From Planctomycetaceae bacterium (GTDB lineage Bacteria; Planctomycetota; Planctomycetia; Planctomycetales; Planctomycetaceae), in NCBI GenBank assembly GCA_017795105.1, contig CP051247.1, positions 2,294,001 to 2,358,000 of the forward strand: a DNA stretch of 64,000 bases, in the 5' to 3' direction. The stretch's first letter is position 1. The number at the start of each line of letters is the position of its first letter. The position numbers were made by a program, and so were the translations under genes. Shown one piece after another: positions 27,463 to 36,260 of this stretch. The notes beneath the pieces were generated by a model. That model saw only the letters and a program-made list of their open reading frames with translations, ran no database searches and had not been told where the DNA came from.

Positions 27463-29043
27463 ATGGCCGACTCGAGCCCGGAAGATCAAAGCGTGGGGTT
27501 TCGCTGGAGTCTGATTCTCCTCTCCACCGCTCTGTTTTTGGCCGTGCTGTATGCACCGCTCGGCTCCGAACTCAGCATTGAAGGCCAGCGGCTCGCCGCC
27601 ACAATCGTGCTGATGGCTCTACTCTGGTGCACTCAGGCCGTTCCCCTCGCCGTGACGAGCATGATTCCGCTGGTCGCCTTTCCGTTTCTGGGAGTGCAAC
27701 CCGCCAACACGGTCAGCAAGTCGTACATGAACTCGACGATTCTGCTCTACTTTTCAGGGTTCACGATCGCGATCGGCGTCGAGAAATGGGGACTGCACCG
27801 CCGGCTGGCTCTGGCCGTGCTCTCCGTTCTGGGAACAGGCCCGAAGATGGTTGTCCTCGGATTCATGCTCGGCACCGGCTTGATGTCGATGTGGATCAGC
27901 AATACCGCGGCGACACTGTTGATGTTGCCGATCGCGCTGGCCGTGCTCGGATCTTTGCAGGTCGATGAAGAGAATGCGGACCGGAGGCGAAGACTCGAAC
28001 ATCGCTTTGCCGTTGCTCTGCTGCTCGGGATTGCCTATTCGGCCAGCATTGGGGGAATGTGCACGCTGATCGGAACGCCCACCAACGGCGTCTACGCCGG
28101 TTACTGGACGGCGAGCGGAGCAACAGCCGAGGAAGTCGCCACGTATTCGGTCTCGCTCGGCCAGTGGGTCATCATGTTCACACCGATTTCGGTTCTGATG
28201 ATGATTGTCGTCTGGCTGGCGGTCTGCCTGCCGATCTGGAGAGGAGTTTCGTTCGGCCGGGAAGCTCAACAGCAGATACGCAGTCAGTACGCCTCCCTCG
28301 GGAAGATGTCATCCGGCGAGTTTCGCATGCTGCTCGTCTTTCTGGCGACGGCGACGCTGTGGATCTCGCGAGTTTCTCTCGACATCGGCGGGGTTCGACT
28401 GATTGGCTGGGAAGAAGGGCTCTCACACCTGCTTTCCAACGTGGAGCCGGGACTCGATTACTCCAAGCTCCTGCACGATTCGACCGCGGGACTGCTGATG
28501 ATGTTCGTAATGTTCCTGATCCCGGTGCGCGATCCAGAGACGGGACGGAATGAATTCCTCATGAACTGGCAGGTTGTCGAATCCCGAATTCCGTGGGGCA
28601 TCCTGCTGCTGTTCGGTGGTGGATTCGCGATCGCCGATGCGTGCTCATCGACCGGATTGTCGGCCTGGCTCGGGCAGCGGCTGGCTGCTCAAATGGAATT
28701 CCTGGGGACGTTTGGACAGATTGCCAGCGTCACATCGCTTGTCATTTTCCTCACTGAGTTTACGTCGAATACGGCTACGATTTCGACGCTGTTACCGATT
28801 CTCGATGCGACCGCCCGTTCCCTCTCGCTGGACCCACGGCTGCTGATGCTGCCGGCGACCATTGCCGCCAGTTGTGCCTTCATGCTGCCTATCGCCACAC
28901 CACCCAATGCCATTGTTTTCAGCTCGAATCGGCTCACCGTTGGCGACATGATGAAGGTCGGTCTGCTGCTCAACCTTTCCGGGATTCTCATTGTTTCCGT
29001 AGTCACTCTGGTCTGGGTGATGCGGATTGGACAAGTTACATAA
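27463..29043 (+). CDS. SLC13/DASS family sodium:dicarboxylate symporter
   Basis: 526-aa polytopic protein with about 12-14 hydrophobic segments. The two DASS signature hairpins with Ser-Asn-Thr motifs are visible: MWISNTAATLLMLP in the first half and TEFTSNTATISTLLP in the second, plus the conserved C-terminal segment IATPPNAIVFSS. The family moves succinate, malate, citrate or sulfate with sodium across the inner membrane. The ATG at 27463 is preferred over an upstream TTG at 27430 that has no ribosome site. The substrate is not readable from sequence. Confidence 0.92.
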   Translation: MADSSPEDQSVGFRWSLILLSTALFLAVLYAPLGSELSIEGQRLAATIVLMALLWCTQAVPLAVTSMIPLVAFPFLGVQPANTVSKSYMNSTILLYFSGFTIAIGVEKWGLHRRLALAVLSVLGTGPKMVVLGFMLGTGLMSMWISNTAATLLMLPIALAVLGSLQVDEENADRRRRLEHRFAVALLLGIAYSASIGGMCTLIGTPTNGVYAGYWTASGATAEEVATYSVSLGQWVIMFTPISVLMMIVVWLAVCLPIWRGVSFGREAQQQIRSQYASLGKMSSGEFRMLLVFLATATLWISRVSLDIGGVRLIGWEEGLSHLLSNVEPGLDYSKLLHDSTAGLLMMFVMFLIPVRDPETGRNEFLMNWQVVESRIPWGILLLFGGGFAIADACSSTGLSAWLGQRLAAQMEFLGTFGQIASVTSLVIFLTEFTSNTATISTLLPILDATARSLSLDPRLLMLPATIAASCAFMLPIATPPNAIVFSSNRLTVGDMMKVGLLLNLSGILIVSVVTLVWVMRIGQVT

Positions 29044-29343
29044 TAGACCACTCCGGCATGCGCGTTGCTTGGATTGTTAATTCTCACGAACCCGGCCTTG
29101 CCCGGGGGAGTCTTATCATTAAGAATTGATGGAACCGAATATTAATTTCTCATTAACAATTCGGCCTGTCGATAAGGAAAAGAGTAGACGATCCATTTGC
29201 CTGTTCGAAGATCTGAAAGGCAGGACGCTCTTCAGGGACCCGGGAAACCGGGATTGTGAAAGCAGCTTCCGGGGGACGAAATTCCCGGCTGATTTGACAG
29301 CTTCGAACGGCGACAACCTCCATTAGAAATGGGAGGGTATAGC
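29044..29343 (+). other. Intergenic region
   Basis: 300 bp between the DASS transporter and a small membrane-protein gene. Nothing recognisable beyond an AT-richer stretch near 29120-29160 that could hold a promoter and the GGGAGGG ribosome site at the end. Confidence 0.4.
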
Positions 29344-29571
29344 ATGAAGCGGACCTTCATGACTTTTGCAGCCGTCGTTTTTGCGATTTGGGGTGGTACG
29401 AATCTCTGGCTCGCCGGTTACGAGCAGGGGTACGAGGCGGGGGAAGACTCCGCCTGGACGCGAGCGAACTCAATGCCTGTCTCGGCGCTCTCACGCCGAA
29501 TCGAGTTCAAAGCCTCCGCGGAAAAGCCCGAATCGTTTCGATTGATCTCCGATTCCACCGAAACAAACTGA
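29344..29571 (+). CDS. Small single-pass membrane or secreted protein
   Basis: 75 aa. An N-terminal hydrophobic helix (about residues 4-25) with a preceding Lys-Arg pair looks like an uncleaved anchor or signal peptide; a short YEQGYEAGE segment and a polar tail follow. The ATG at 29344 has GGGAGGG seven to eight bases upstream, which decides the start over the in-frame ATG at 29329. I do not recognise a family. The good ribosome site and signal-like start make it likelier than not to be a real gene; function unknown. Confidence 0.6.
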   Translation: MKRTFMTFAAVVFAIWGGTNLWLAGYEQGYEAGEDSAWTRANSMPVSALSRRIEFKASAEKPESFRLISDSTETN

Positions 29572-29822
29572 TCTGAACCCCGCATGGTTCCAGCCGACTG
29601 GCAGAAATTCCATCTCGCCAGAACGGAGAAACTGCCCTCGGACGACGCCTCGCCATGATGCGACGCCCCGAGGGATCTCGCTGAAGATCCATCACTTCGG
29701 CTGCAGTGAAACTCGCGGGCGTCGAAAACCGTCTACCTAATCGTGCCGCTGTTCCGTCCGCCTGAGTTGTCGGCCTTCGGGGACAACTTAAGGGATACGG
29801 CCACGCAGGTGAGCGATCCTCT

Positions 29823-30197
29823 CTAGTCTTTCCATGCTTTCGCGACCTTGATCGCATCGTTCCGGTTCGGGAACATTGGCCAGAGTGTATCGAGCTTCAT
29901 CACCTTCATGATCGCCTGCATGTCGGTCGACGCGCCGGAAAGCACCATATTGCCTCCCTGGGCTTTTACCGTCTGGCCGAAGCTGTTGAGGATGCCAATC
30001 ATCAGGCTGCCAAAGTAGTTCCCCTGGCTCAAATCGACAACGAGTCGCTGCACGTTGTCCTCCCGCAACCGGTCATTGACCATTGTTGCTTCACGCTGCA
30101 CGTCGACATCGCGGTGGCTGAGTGCATCGCCGTGAGGCGTGATGATATGAACGCCACTTTGCTCGGTCACTGCGAAGAGCTTGGTCGTGCTGGTCAT
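29823..30197 (-). CDS. STAS-domain protein, anti-sigma-factor-antagonist-like
   Basis: 124 aa forming one STAS domain: alternating strands and helices with VVDLSQGNYFGSLMIGIL around the usual phosphorylation-site region and NMVLSGAS after it. STAS proteins act in partner-switching with anti-sigma kinases and PP2C phosphatases. The conserved Ser in the DxS(S/T) motif is present as a Ser near residue 64. Its gene follows the transglutaminase gene by 51 bp on the same strand, with no kinase nearby; the PP2C protein at 9087-10400 is a candidate partner (inference). Confidence 0.85.
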   Translation of the reverse strand: MTSTTKLFAVTEQSGVHIITPHGDALSHRDVDVQREATMVNDRLREDNVQRLVVDLSQGNYFGSLMIGILNSFGQTVKAQGGNMVLSGASTDMQAIMKVMKLDTLWPMFPNRNDAIKVAKAWKD

Positions 30198-30248
30198 CTC
30201 AGTCTGCCTCCAAAACCAAGGGACGCGATTCGGAACAGCCCGTTCTCC

Positions 30249-32780
30249 TCAAGAGGGGGAGGCTTTCAGCGAACTCTGCAGTCTGTCGATCTGGCTTTCC
30301 CAGTACGCAACCTGCTCATCGGTCAGCTCAGTTCCTTTGAACCGGGCCTGATAATAGGCATCCGTCAAAGCAACCGGGAGTGGGCTTAAAGAGTCCTGCA
30401 CGAGTTCGGCTGAGAAGTGCTTCTGAAATGCGTGGGCGAACTCCATACCGGTCTGCTGCGGCTCTTTATGCAAACCGTGACGCCCAGCCAGTTCAACAAA
30501 CGACCGAAAGAACTTGATCATCTGGCGGCTTCGCGACGCACGCCGCTCGGGGAACAACCAGTCGAGGAAATTTCGTAGCCGCTGCCGGAACAGAAGCGCT
30601 GCCACCACCCCTGCGATCACGACGATCGGGAACAGCGTCGCCATCGCCATCAGGATTCGATTGTAGATTGAATAGCGGGTTTGCGTGCCTGGAACCACGG
30701 TGTCGGTCACCTGATCCCGGACGCTGGTTATCGCGTTGTAAGCCGACTTGGCCGTCTCTTTCAGCGGGTTGTAGATCTTGTCCTGCTGTTCCGAGAGAGT
30801 CACGCCGAGGACTCGTGACTGCCAGAAACTGACCAGCTGAGACCGGAACCAGGCCAGAGAATACTTCGCCATCACACTGCCGTCGTCAATGACTTCCAAG
30901 CCCCCGGTCGTCGGATCCAGAACGACCCACCGCCCATCAATAAAAGCTTCCGTCCACGCGTGAGCATGTCGTTGTTCCACGACGAGTCGATTGTCGCTTT
31001 CGTCATACCGGCCCGTTCGGAATCCGGTGGCCATACGCGACGGAACACCGACCGCACGCAGCATCAGCGTCAATGCCGAGGCAAAGTACTCGCAGTGTCC
31101 TTCTTTTCGGAGCAGCAGAAAATCCTCGACCGGATCCCGGTTCGGATCAGTGACCGTCATGTCGAGCGTATAGCCGAACTCACCGCTGAATTTGAGATAG
31201 TCGTTCAGCTGCGTCGCTCTCTCAATCGGGCTGAGAGGCGTCTCTCCCGGGGTCGTGCAAAGCTCAAGAGCCTTTGCTTCGAGAGAGCCGAGCTGTTCGC
31301 GATCGAACTCGAGCAGACTGCGATAATACCGATCAAACCCGGCCACGGCCGAGCGGGAACGACGGTCGACATTGAATCGAGACAGGTCGCCGGCTCGATC
31401 AGCCGCACGCCCGTTTTCCTGATACTCTTCTTCGATCGATGCCGAGATTTCCCGTAACACTTCGATGTAATACGGATCGGGAATCACTTCGTATTCCTGA
31501 TACCCCGAGGGATACTCGGTCTCACGCTCGAAAGAAACGATTTCATATTGAATCGTACTGAGCCGCCCGAGATCGGAGGTTCGGGAGGCTCCGATTTCCT
31601 GCGTCAACAGGTTCCGTTCGATCCGTTTCTCGACGACGCCGTCATTGAGAATCCGGCCAAAGTCGACCGGGGGAACGGCGAACAGCGTCTCTCGGCCGAC
31701 CGGCTCCAGCTCGTAATCAAACCGGATCAGGCCGCCCCGTTTCTGTTTATAGTCGTACTCCACGAACTCGTGGGGCACCGTTCGCAGCGGACGCCACCGA
31801 CCATTCTCGTAGCTGTGCAGCGTTGCTCCGCGGAAGAGAAAGTCTTCCAGTTTCATCCGCTCCATCACCTGCTGATCGGTGAGACGTTTCCCGGAATCGA
31901 CTTCGGAGAACTCGATGTAAAAGACCGGCGTCGGATTCGAAAGAATCTCCCCGATATCCCCCAGTTGAACCTCCGAGGTAAACCCTGAAACGGTCGAGCC
32001 AAACGACATCGGCAAGGCCGCCTCATCGGCTGAGGGAAGCTGCCAGTTTCCGATCCAGATGCGGGGCACGGCCAGAAAGACGCCCAGCCCGACAATTGTG
32101 GACGCGACGACAAGATAGAACACGCCGGCCACGAGCCGATAGCCGAGCCAGTTGTCAGTCGGATCGAAATGAAATCCGCCCCGAACCTGACTCACCGCTG
32201 GCAACGGTTGCGTTGCCGGAGCCGGTTTCTGGACTTCGCCGGCTGCCGGAGTCGTGTCCTTCGCAGCCACTTTCTGGGCCTTCGCCTCGGCATCCCTCAA
32301 ATAGGTCGTACCGCGAAAGGCCGTGAATAACGCCAGCGTCCAGATCGCCAGAAACAAATACGCCAGGACCGCCAGCCCGAACATCCCCGAGGTCGTCAAA
32401 CTGGCCGAGACCGCCATGTTGAGCATGGAGAGCGCAAGGAGCCACCAGTACTGCTGATGACGTTTCTCCAACAGCAGAACGATCCAGGTAAAATAGGCGA
32501 GCAGGTGAGATGCCGAGAGAATCCGCATCTCGATATTCACGCGTCCCAGCTGAAACTCCCACAACGCCATCAACAGTGCGGCAATACCGACCACACTCGT
32601 GGCGACACTTTCGAGCTTCAGCAGCGGGCGATCTTCCAGCACCAGATAGACGAGGATGATCAGCGGGATCGTCAACAGATGGGGAAACAGGTTCCCCTCG
32701 GCCAGACCAATCGTCAGCGACGAAAGTCCCAGCAGAGTGTAGATGCTGAGCCGAAAGACATGGGAAATACGATGAATCAT
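30249..32780 (-). CDS. TgpA-like DUF3488/transglutaminase membrane protein
   Basis: 843 aa. About seven membrane helices fill residues 1-240 (DUF3488), interrupted by an Ala/Pro-rich linker near 165-200. The periplasmic transglutaminase core has the Cys-His-Asp triad: Cys563 in EGHCEYFAS, His607 in HAWTEAF and Asp622 in VLDPTTG. A further helix near 700-720 and a C-terminal DUF4129-like region follow. Family members such as Pseudomonas TgpA are essential inner-membrane proteins of unclear substrate. MoxR and DUF58 genes often neighbour tgpA, but here the MoxR gene is 24 kb away. Confidence 0.92.
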   Translation of the reverse strand: MIHRISHVFRLSIYTLLGLSSLTIGLAEGNLFPHLLTIPLIILVYLVLEDRPLLKLESVATSVVGIAALLMALWEFQLGRVNIEMRILSASHLLAYFTWIVLLLEKRHQQYWWLLALSMLNMAVSASLTTSGMFGLAVLAYLFLAIWTLALFTAFRGTTYLRDAEAKAQKVAAKDTTPAAGEVQKPAPATQPLPAVSQVRGGFHFDPTDNWLGYRLVAGVFYLVVASTIVGLGVFLAVPRIWIGNWQLPSADEAALPMSFGSTVSGFTSEVQLGDIGEILSNPTPVFYIEFSEVDSGKRLTDQQVMERMKLEDFLFRGATLHSYENGRWRPLRTVPHEFVEYDYKQKRGGLIRFDYELEPVGRETLFAVPPVDFGRILNDGVVEKRIERNLLTQEIGASRTSDLGRLSTIQYEIVSFERETEYPSGYQEYEVIPDPYYIEVLREISASIEEEYQENGRAADRAGDLSRFNVDRRSRSAVAGFDRYYRSLLEFDREQLGSLEAKALELCTTPGETPLSPIERATQLNDYLKFSGEFGYTLDMTVTDPNRDPVEDFLLLRKEGHCEYFASALTLMLRAVGVPSRMATGFRTGRYDESDNRLVVEQRHAHAWTEAFIDGRWVVLDPTTGGLEVIDDGSVMAKYSLAWFRSQLVSFWQSRVLGVTLSEQQDKIYNPLKETAKSAYNAITSVRDQVTDTVVPGTQTRYSIYNRILMAMATLFPIVVIAGVVAALLFRQRLRNFLDWLFPERRASRSRQMIKFFRSFVELAGRHGLHKEPQQTGMEFAHAFQKHFSAELVQDSLSPLPVALTDAYYQARFKGTELTDEQVAYWESQIDRLQSSLKASPS

Positions 32781-33170
32781 TCGCGTCGACCGCCCGGGGC
32801 GGAGTTCAATGCAGAAAAGAGCAATGGTATTTTACGCCCCCGCCCCCTCTACTGACCAGCGTGACCGCCCTCAGTCGGCAAATCGTCATCAGAAATTCAT
32901 CGACAGGAGCGCCCCCCTGCGTTGTTAAAGAGCTCTTGTCCGCCCGACAGGGTCTCGACTACATCGACCTGCTGCGACTTGGCAATCCCTGATTCCGCAG
33001 CCATGTTTTCTGTCCACAGACAGGAATGTCTGTGCCACCGACTGAAGTTGACGGGGACATCTGCAGTTTTTCAGGGCCAGCGCACGGATCACAGGTATCT
33101 CCTGTGCCGAACACTTTCGCCCCACCGCCGCCCCCTCGGCTCCGAAATCAGACATCCCGAGACATTTGTC
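32781..33170. other. Intergenic region with a palindrome
   Basis: About 390 bp upstream of the transglutaminase gene. It holds a 20-bp palindrome at 33015-33034 (arms CACAGACA / TGTCTGTG) of the same type as one at 53171-53190. Otherwise I see no gene or clear promoter. Confidence 0.5.
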
Positions 33171-33232
33171 GCCTAACGCCTAACGCCTAACGCCTAACGC
33201 CTAACGCCTAACGCCTAACGCCTAACGCCTAA
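33171..33232. repeat. Heptanucleotide tandem repeat (GCCTAAC)n
   Basis: Eight perfect copies of GCCTAAC (TTAGGCG-phase on the other strand) plus a partial ninth. The last partial copy contains the TAG stop of the GspM-like gene at 33229-33231, so the array begins exactly at the gene's 3' end. Copy-number change would not alter the protein unless the first copy is lost. Confidence 0.97.
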
Positions 33233-34671
33233 TTCACTTCTCTTCGTTCGGTCAACACATTGCCAACCCGAAGTATGTCGGTCCCGTTCTCGCGTTCGAC
33301 GATAATGCGGTCGACTTCAATCTCCGCAATGCGCCCCTGATAGCGTCCGACTTCGAGGCGATCGCCTTTGGTCAGCTGGTAGCGATCCTGTGACTCCTTT
33401 TCACGGAACCAGGCCGTCCATTGGCCGTCGACCTGAAGGCAGCCGACCAGTTGCGTCGTCGGTTCCAGGTCACGCTGAACGTCGATCCGCAACAGCGCCT
33501 GGGACTGTCTGCTCGGATTTCCGTTGTCGGATACGCCCACTTCGAGCGTCACCAGTTGACCCGCGGAACTCTCGGACGGAGTCCAGTGAATCATTCCGGA
33601 ACGTTCGTCGATCCGAATCCCTTCCGGCCGCGACCCCTGCAGGTAATAGCTGAGCGACTGTTGAGGTTGATCGGAATCGTTCGCCTGAATCTGATACTGC
33701 CACTCTACTCCCGCGTACGCCACGTGCGACGGCGTTACCGTCAACGTCGGAGGCGTATTCGGATATCGGACATCGATCACAATCGACTGTCGGGCATCGA
33801 TCGCCTTCTCGCCATCGGATGAAACGAGAATGCGGACCGGGTACGTCTTCAAGGGAGTTTCCGACGACGTCTGCCAATCCAGAGTGCGTGTTTCTTCGTC
33901 GTATCGCAGCCCGTCGGGCTCTCCTTCAATCTCGACTGAAACCACAGCATCCGCGGGGAATCCTGCCCAGCTGACTTTCTGCTGAAGCCGCTCGCCCGGA
34001 TGAACGACGATTTGCGCGGGAACCTGCACGGTCGGTGTCTGCACAACTTGAGGCGGCAGCAACGAGAACGGGCTCCGCTGGGTGAAGTCGGACCAGAACG
34101 CGGTCAACTCGGTGGGAGCGTCGCCCGCCTCGAGTTCTTCCCGCTTCGCCTCACTCAGAGCGATCGCTTCGGTGGTGAAGCTGACATCGAGCAAATTCCC
34201 CGGCTCGATCGACTGACTTTCAATCCGCATCCGCTCCAGACGATGCAGAATCCCCGAGGATTCATACGCCGCCAGGAATCGCGCCAGACTTGCCGCGGTT
34301 GCAACCCCTTCGACACGAATCTGCACCGCCGAGCCCAGTTTTTCGAAGCGAGTAATCTTCCCCGGCGTCACTTCCTGAGCCGCCCACTTCGCGGCTTCAA
34401 TCTGATCGGTCAACCACGCCGTATAATCTCGCTGAGCCTCGTACGGATCGGCGGGCAGCGACTGGGCCTGATATTCGGAAAGCTGCCGGGTCGCGGCCAG
34501 GACCAGGTCCTGCTCAGCCTGCTTCTCTTCCAGTCGATTCTGAGCCGACTGCAGCAGTCCACGCTGCTCTTCAAGTGGGGCCAGAAAGCTCTGCAGCAAC
34601 ACCGGCCGAGCCCACCAGAACACGACGACCGCAATTAGAGCAATCAACAGAATCTTCTCGCGTTGTTGCAT
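33229..34671 (-). CDS. GspM/PilO-like protein with Ig-like domains and GspC/PilP-like C-terminus
   Basis: 480 aa. One membrane helix (8-27), a coiled coil (about 32-70) and a ferredoxin-like periplasmic domain (about 100-172) match GspM/PilO. A Pro-rich linker leads to two Ig-like (He_PIG/cadherin-like) domains at about 222-301 and 305-399. The last domain (403-475), with RYQLTKGDRL, GRIAEIEVDRIIVER and ILRVGNV, resembles the homology region of GspC or PilP. This would join an inner-membrane assembly-platform protein and the clamp to the secretin in one chain. It overlaps the GspL-like gene by one base (TGATG). Confidence 0.75.
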   Translation of the reverse strand: MQQREKILLIALIAVVVFWWARPVLLQSFLAPLEEQRGLLQSAQNRLEEKQAEQDLVLAATRQLSEYQAQSLPADPYEAQRDYTAWLTDQIEAAKWAAQEVTPGKITRFEKLGSAVQIRVEGVATAASLARFLAAYESSGILHRLERMRIESQSIEPGNLLDVSFTTEAIALSEAKREELEAGDAPTELTAFWSDFTQRSPFSLLPPQVVQTPTVQVPAQIVVHPGERLQQKVSWAGFPADAVVSVEIEGEPDGLRYDEETRTLDWQTSSETPLKTYPVRILVSSDGEKAIDARQSIVIDVRYPNTPPTLTVTPSHVAYAGVEWQYQIQANDSDQPQQSLSYYLQGSRPEGIRIDERSGMIHWTPSESSAGQLVTLEVGVSDNGNPSRQSQALLRIDVQRDLEPTTQLVGCLQVDGQWTAWFREKESQDRYQLTKGDRLEVGRYQGRIAEIEVDRIIVERENGTDILRVGNVLTERREVN

Positions 34672-36212
34672 CAGCGGCTACCTCCCGTGCTGGTTGCGGT
34701 CGGAGTCGCTTTGACTCGCGGAACGGGCGAAGCCGCCGGCTTGCGCTCGACAGGAATCTCACAATCGAGATCGAACTCGTACGGGAACTGATCGCCCTCA
34801 TTGGTTCGGATTACGGGAGAACGTACAATCCAGCCAGCCTCTGCAAGACGTTCGGCAAAACTCTCCACGGCCTGCCGCGTCTTCGCGACGCCACCACTAA
34901 CAATCCTTGTGTGCGATGATCCGGTGAGCGGAATGCTCTGCCACGACGTCAACAGAAGTTGATCCCGTTGCGGAAGATCGTCGAGAATCTGCTGGAAGTG
35001 CTCTCCGACATCCAGCGAGCGTTTGCGATACTGATTCAGTGTCTCCGCGTGATTGACCAGTTTGCCCTGCTCCCGCAGGAACTTCTCGACTTCAACCACC
35101 TGATCGTTGTAGCGTTCCACTTCCGCCTGCAGAGTCGCCAGCTTCCACCACCAGCCAAGATAAGCACCGATGAGAGCCAGGCAACAGGCCACGGTCAGCC
35201 CAATCTTACGGATTTTGCTGTAATCCCGCTGCTCTTTGAGTCGTCGCGGATGCACCAGATCGAGCTGAGCGGTTTGAGCGGCGTGACGGGTCAACAGCCC
35301 GCCAATCGCCGGCATGGCTCCGGCTGCAAAAAGCCCGGCCGCTGTTTCCGGATTGCAGGCCTCGTCGATGCGGACCTTGGAATCAATCTCTTCAAACGTC
35401 AGCACTTCGACATTGAAATCGCCGGCGGCTTTGAGTTCGGTCACCAGTTCGCGATCGCTCCGATGTGTCAGATTCACCAGCTGAATCGGACGGGGCTGAG
35501 CTCCCTCCGCTGCGAGCAACCGGCGAATCTCCGCAGCCGCCTCGCGGCCCTGAAACGTCTGCTCGTGATTGCGCCGGCGAAACGCCGAGGCGGTCAGATT
35601 CTTCTCCGACGTAAGCAGCGTCTCAATTCGATCCTCGGCACAGATCGACACAACGCCGGCCAGAAGAGGTTCGCGGTTTCGCGAAATCGCTTCCCATAAG
35701 GCTACCGAAGAGATGCCCACATAGATCAGGTCCCCATGCAGCCCGGCGGTCAACTTCTGCAGTTGATCCATTTGCTCGCGAGGCAAGGCAGCCGCCAGGG
35801 CCGTCTGGTTTCCCTCTTCACCAGCGTTCGCGGGGTTCCCTGGAAGGAAATCGACGACCACATCATCCAGACGAACCGAGAGCTGCGAAGCGATTTGCAG
35901 CGGGACCACCCCCGGCAGCTCATCGACCGGCATCGGCGGGACTTCCAGTTTGCGAATCGTCATCCGGTCCCGAGGCAGCACGATCGCGATCTGCATCACA
36001 TGCTCGTGATCCCCCGAGGAGCGGAGCCATTCCGGGCCATGATGCTGCAGCCAGTCGGCCGCGTCCTTCCCTACGGAAGTGGATTCGACAATCTGCTGCG
36101 GCAGGTCGACTTTCTCCCAATGCTCAATGGTCGTCGTCCCGCCCGATGTGCTCGCGGAAAGCAGCATCAGATGGGGAAGATCCCATTCAATGATGACCTG
36201 ATGATTCGACAT
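34671..36212 (-). CDS. gspL: GspL-like type II secretion protein (PilM-PilN type)
   Basis: 513 aa. The N-terminal 1-330 is a cytoplasmic actin-like ATPase-fold domain as in GspL/PilM; one membrane helix lies at about 337-357; the rest is a short coiled coil (to about 400) and a periplasmic ferredoxin-like domain, as in GspL or PilN. GspL recruits the secretion ATPase GspE to the inner-membrane platform. It sits between the K and M genes, 48 bp past the GspK gene stop. The extreme C-terminus is Thr/Ser/Pro-rich. Confidence 0.82.
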   Translation of the reverse strand: MSNHQVIIEWDLPHLMLLSASTSGGTTTIEHWEKVDLPQQIVESTSVGKDAADWLQHHGPEWLRSSGDHEHVMQIAIVLPRDRMTIRKLEVPPMPVDELPGVVPLQIASQLSVRLDDVVVDFLPGNPANAGEEGNQTALAAALPREQMDQLQKLTAGLHGDLIYVGISSVALWEAISRNREPLLAGVVSICAEDRIETLLTSEKNLTASAFRRRNHEQTFQGREAAAEIRRLLAAEGAQPRPIQLVNLTHRSDRELVTELKAAGDFNVEVLTFEEIDSKVRIDEACNPETAAGLFAAGAMPAIGGLLTRHAAQTAQLDLVHPRRLKEQRDYSKIRKIGLTVACCLALIGAYLGWWWKLATLQAEVERYNDQVVEVEKFLREQGKLVNHAETLNQYRKRSLDVGEHFQQILDDLPQRDQLLLTSWQSIPLTGSSHTRIVSGGVAKTRQAVESFAERLAEAGWIVRSPVIRTNEGDQFPYEFDLDCEIPVERKPAASPVPRVKATPTATSTGGSR

Positions 36213-36260
36213 ATCGTGTTTGAATCTGGAAGAAGACTGGAGTGGGAGAAACGCGGGAGA

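Noticed and set aside
33171..33232. Telomere-like repeat or contig end
   Set aside because: The TTAGGCG unit resembles telomere repeats, but it is only 62 bp long, internal, and flanked by ordinary genes.
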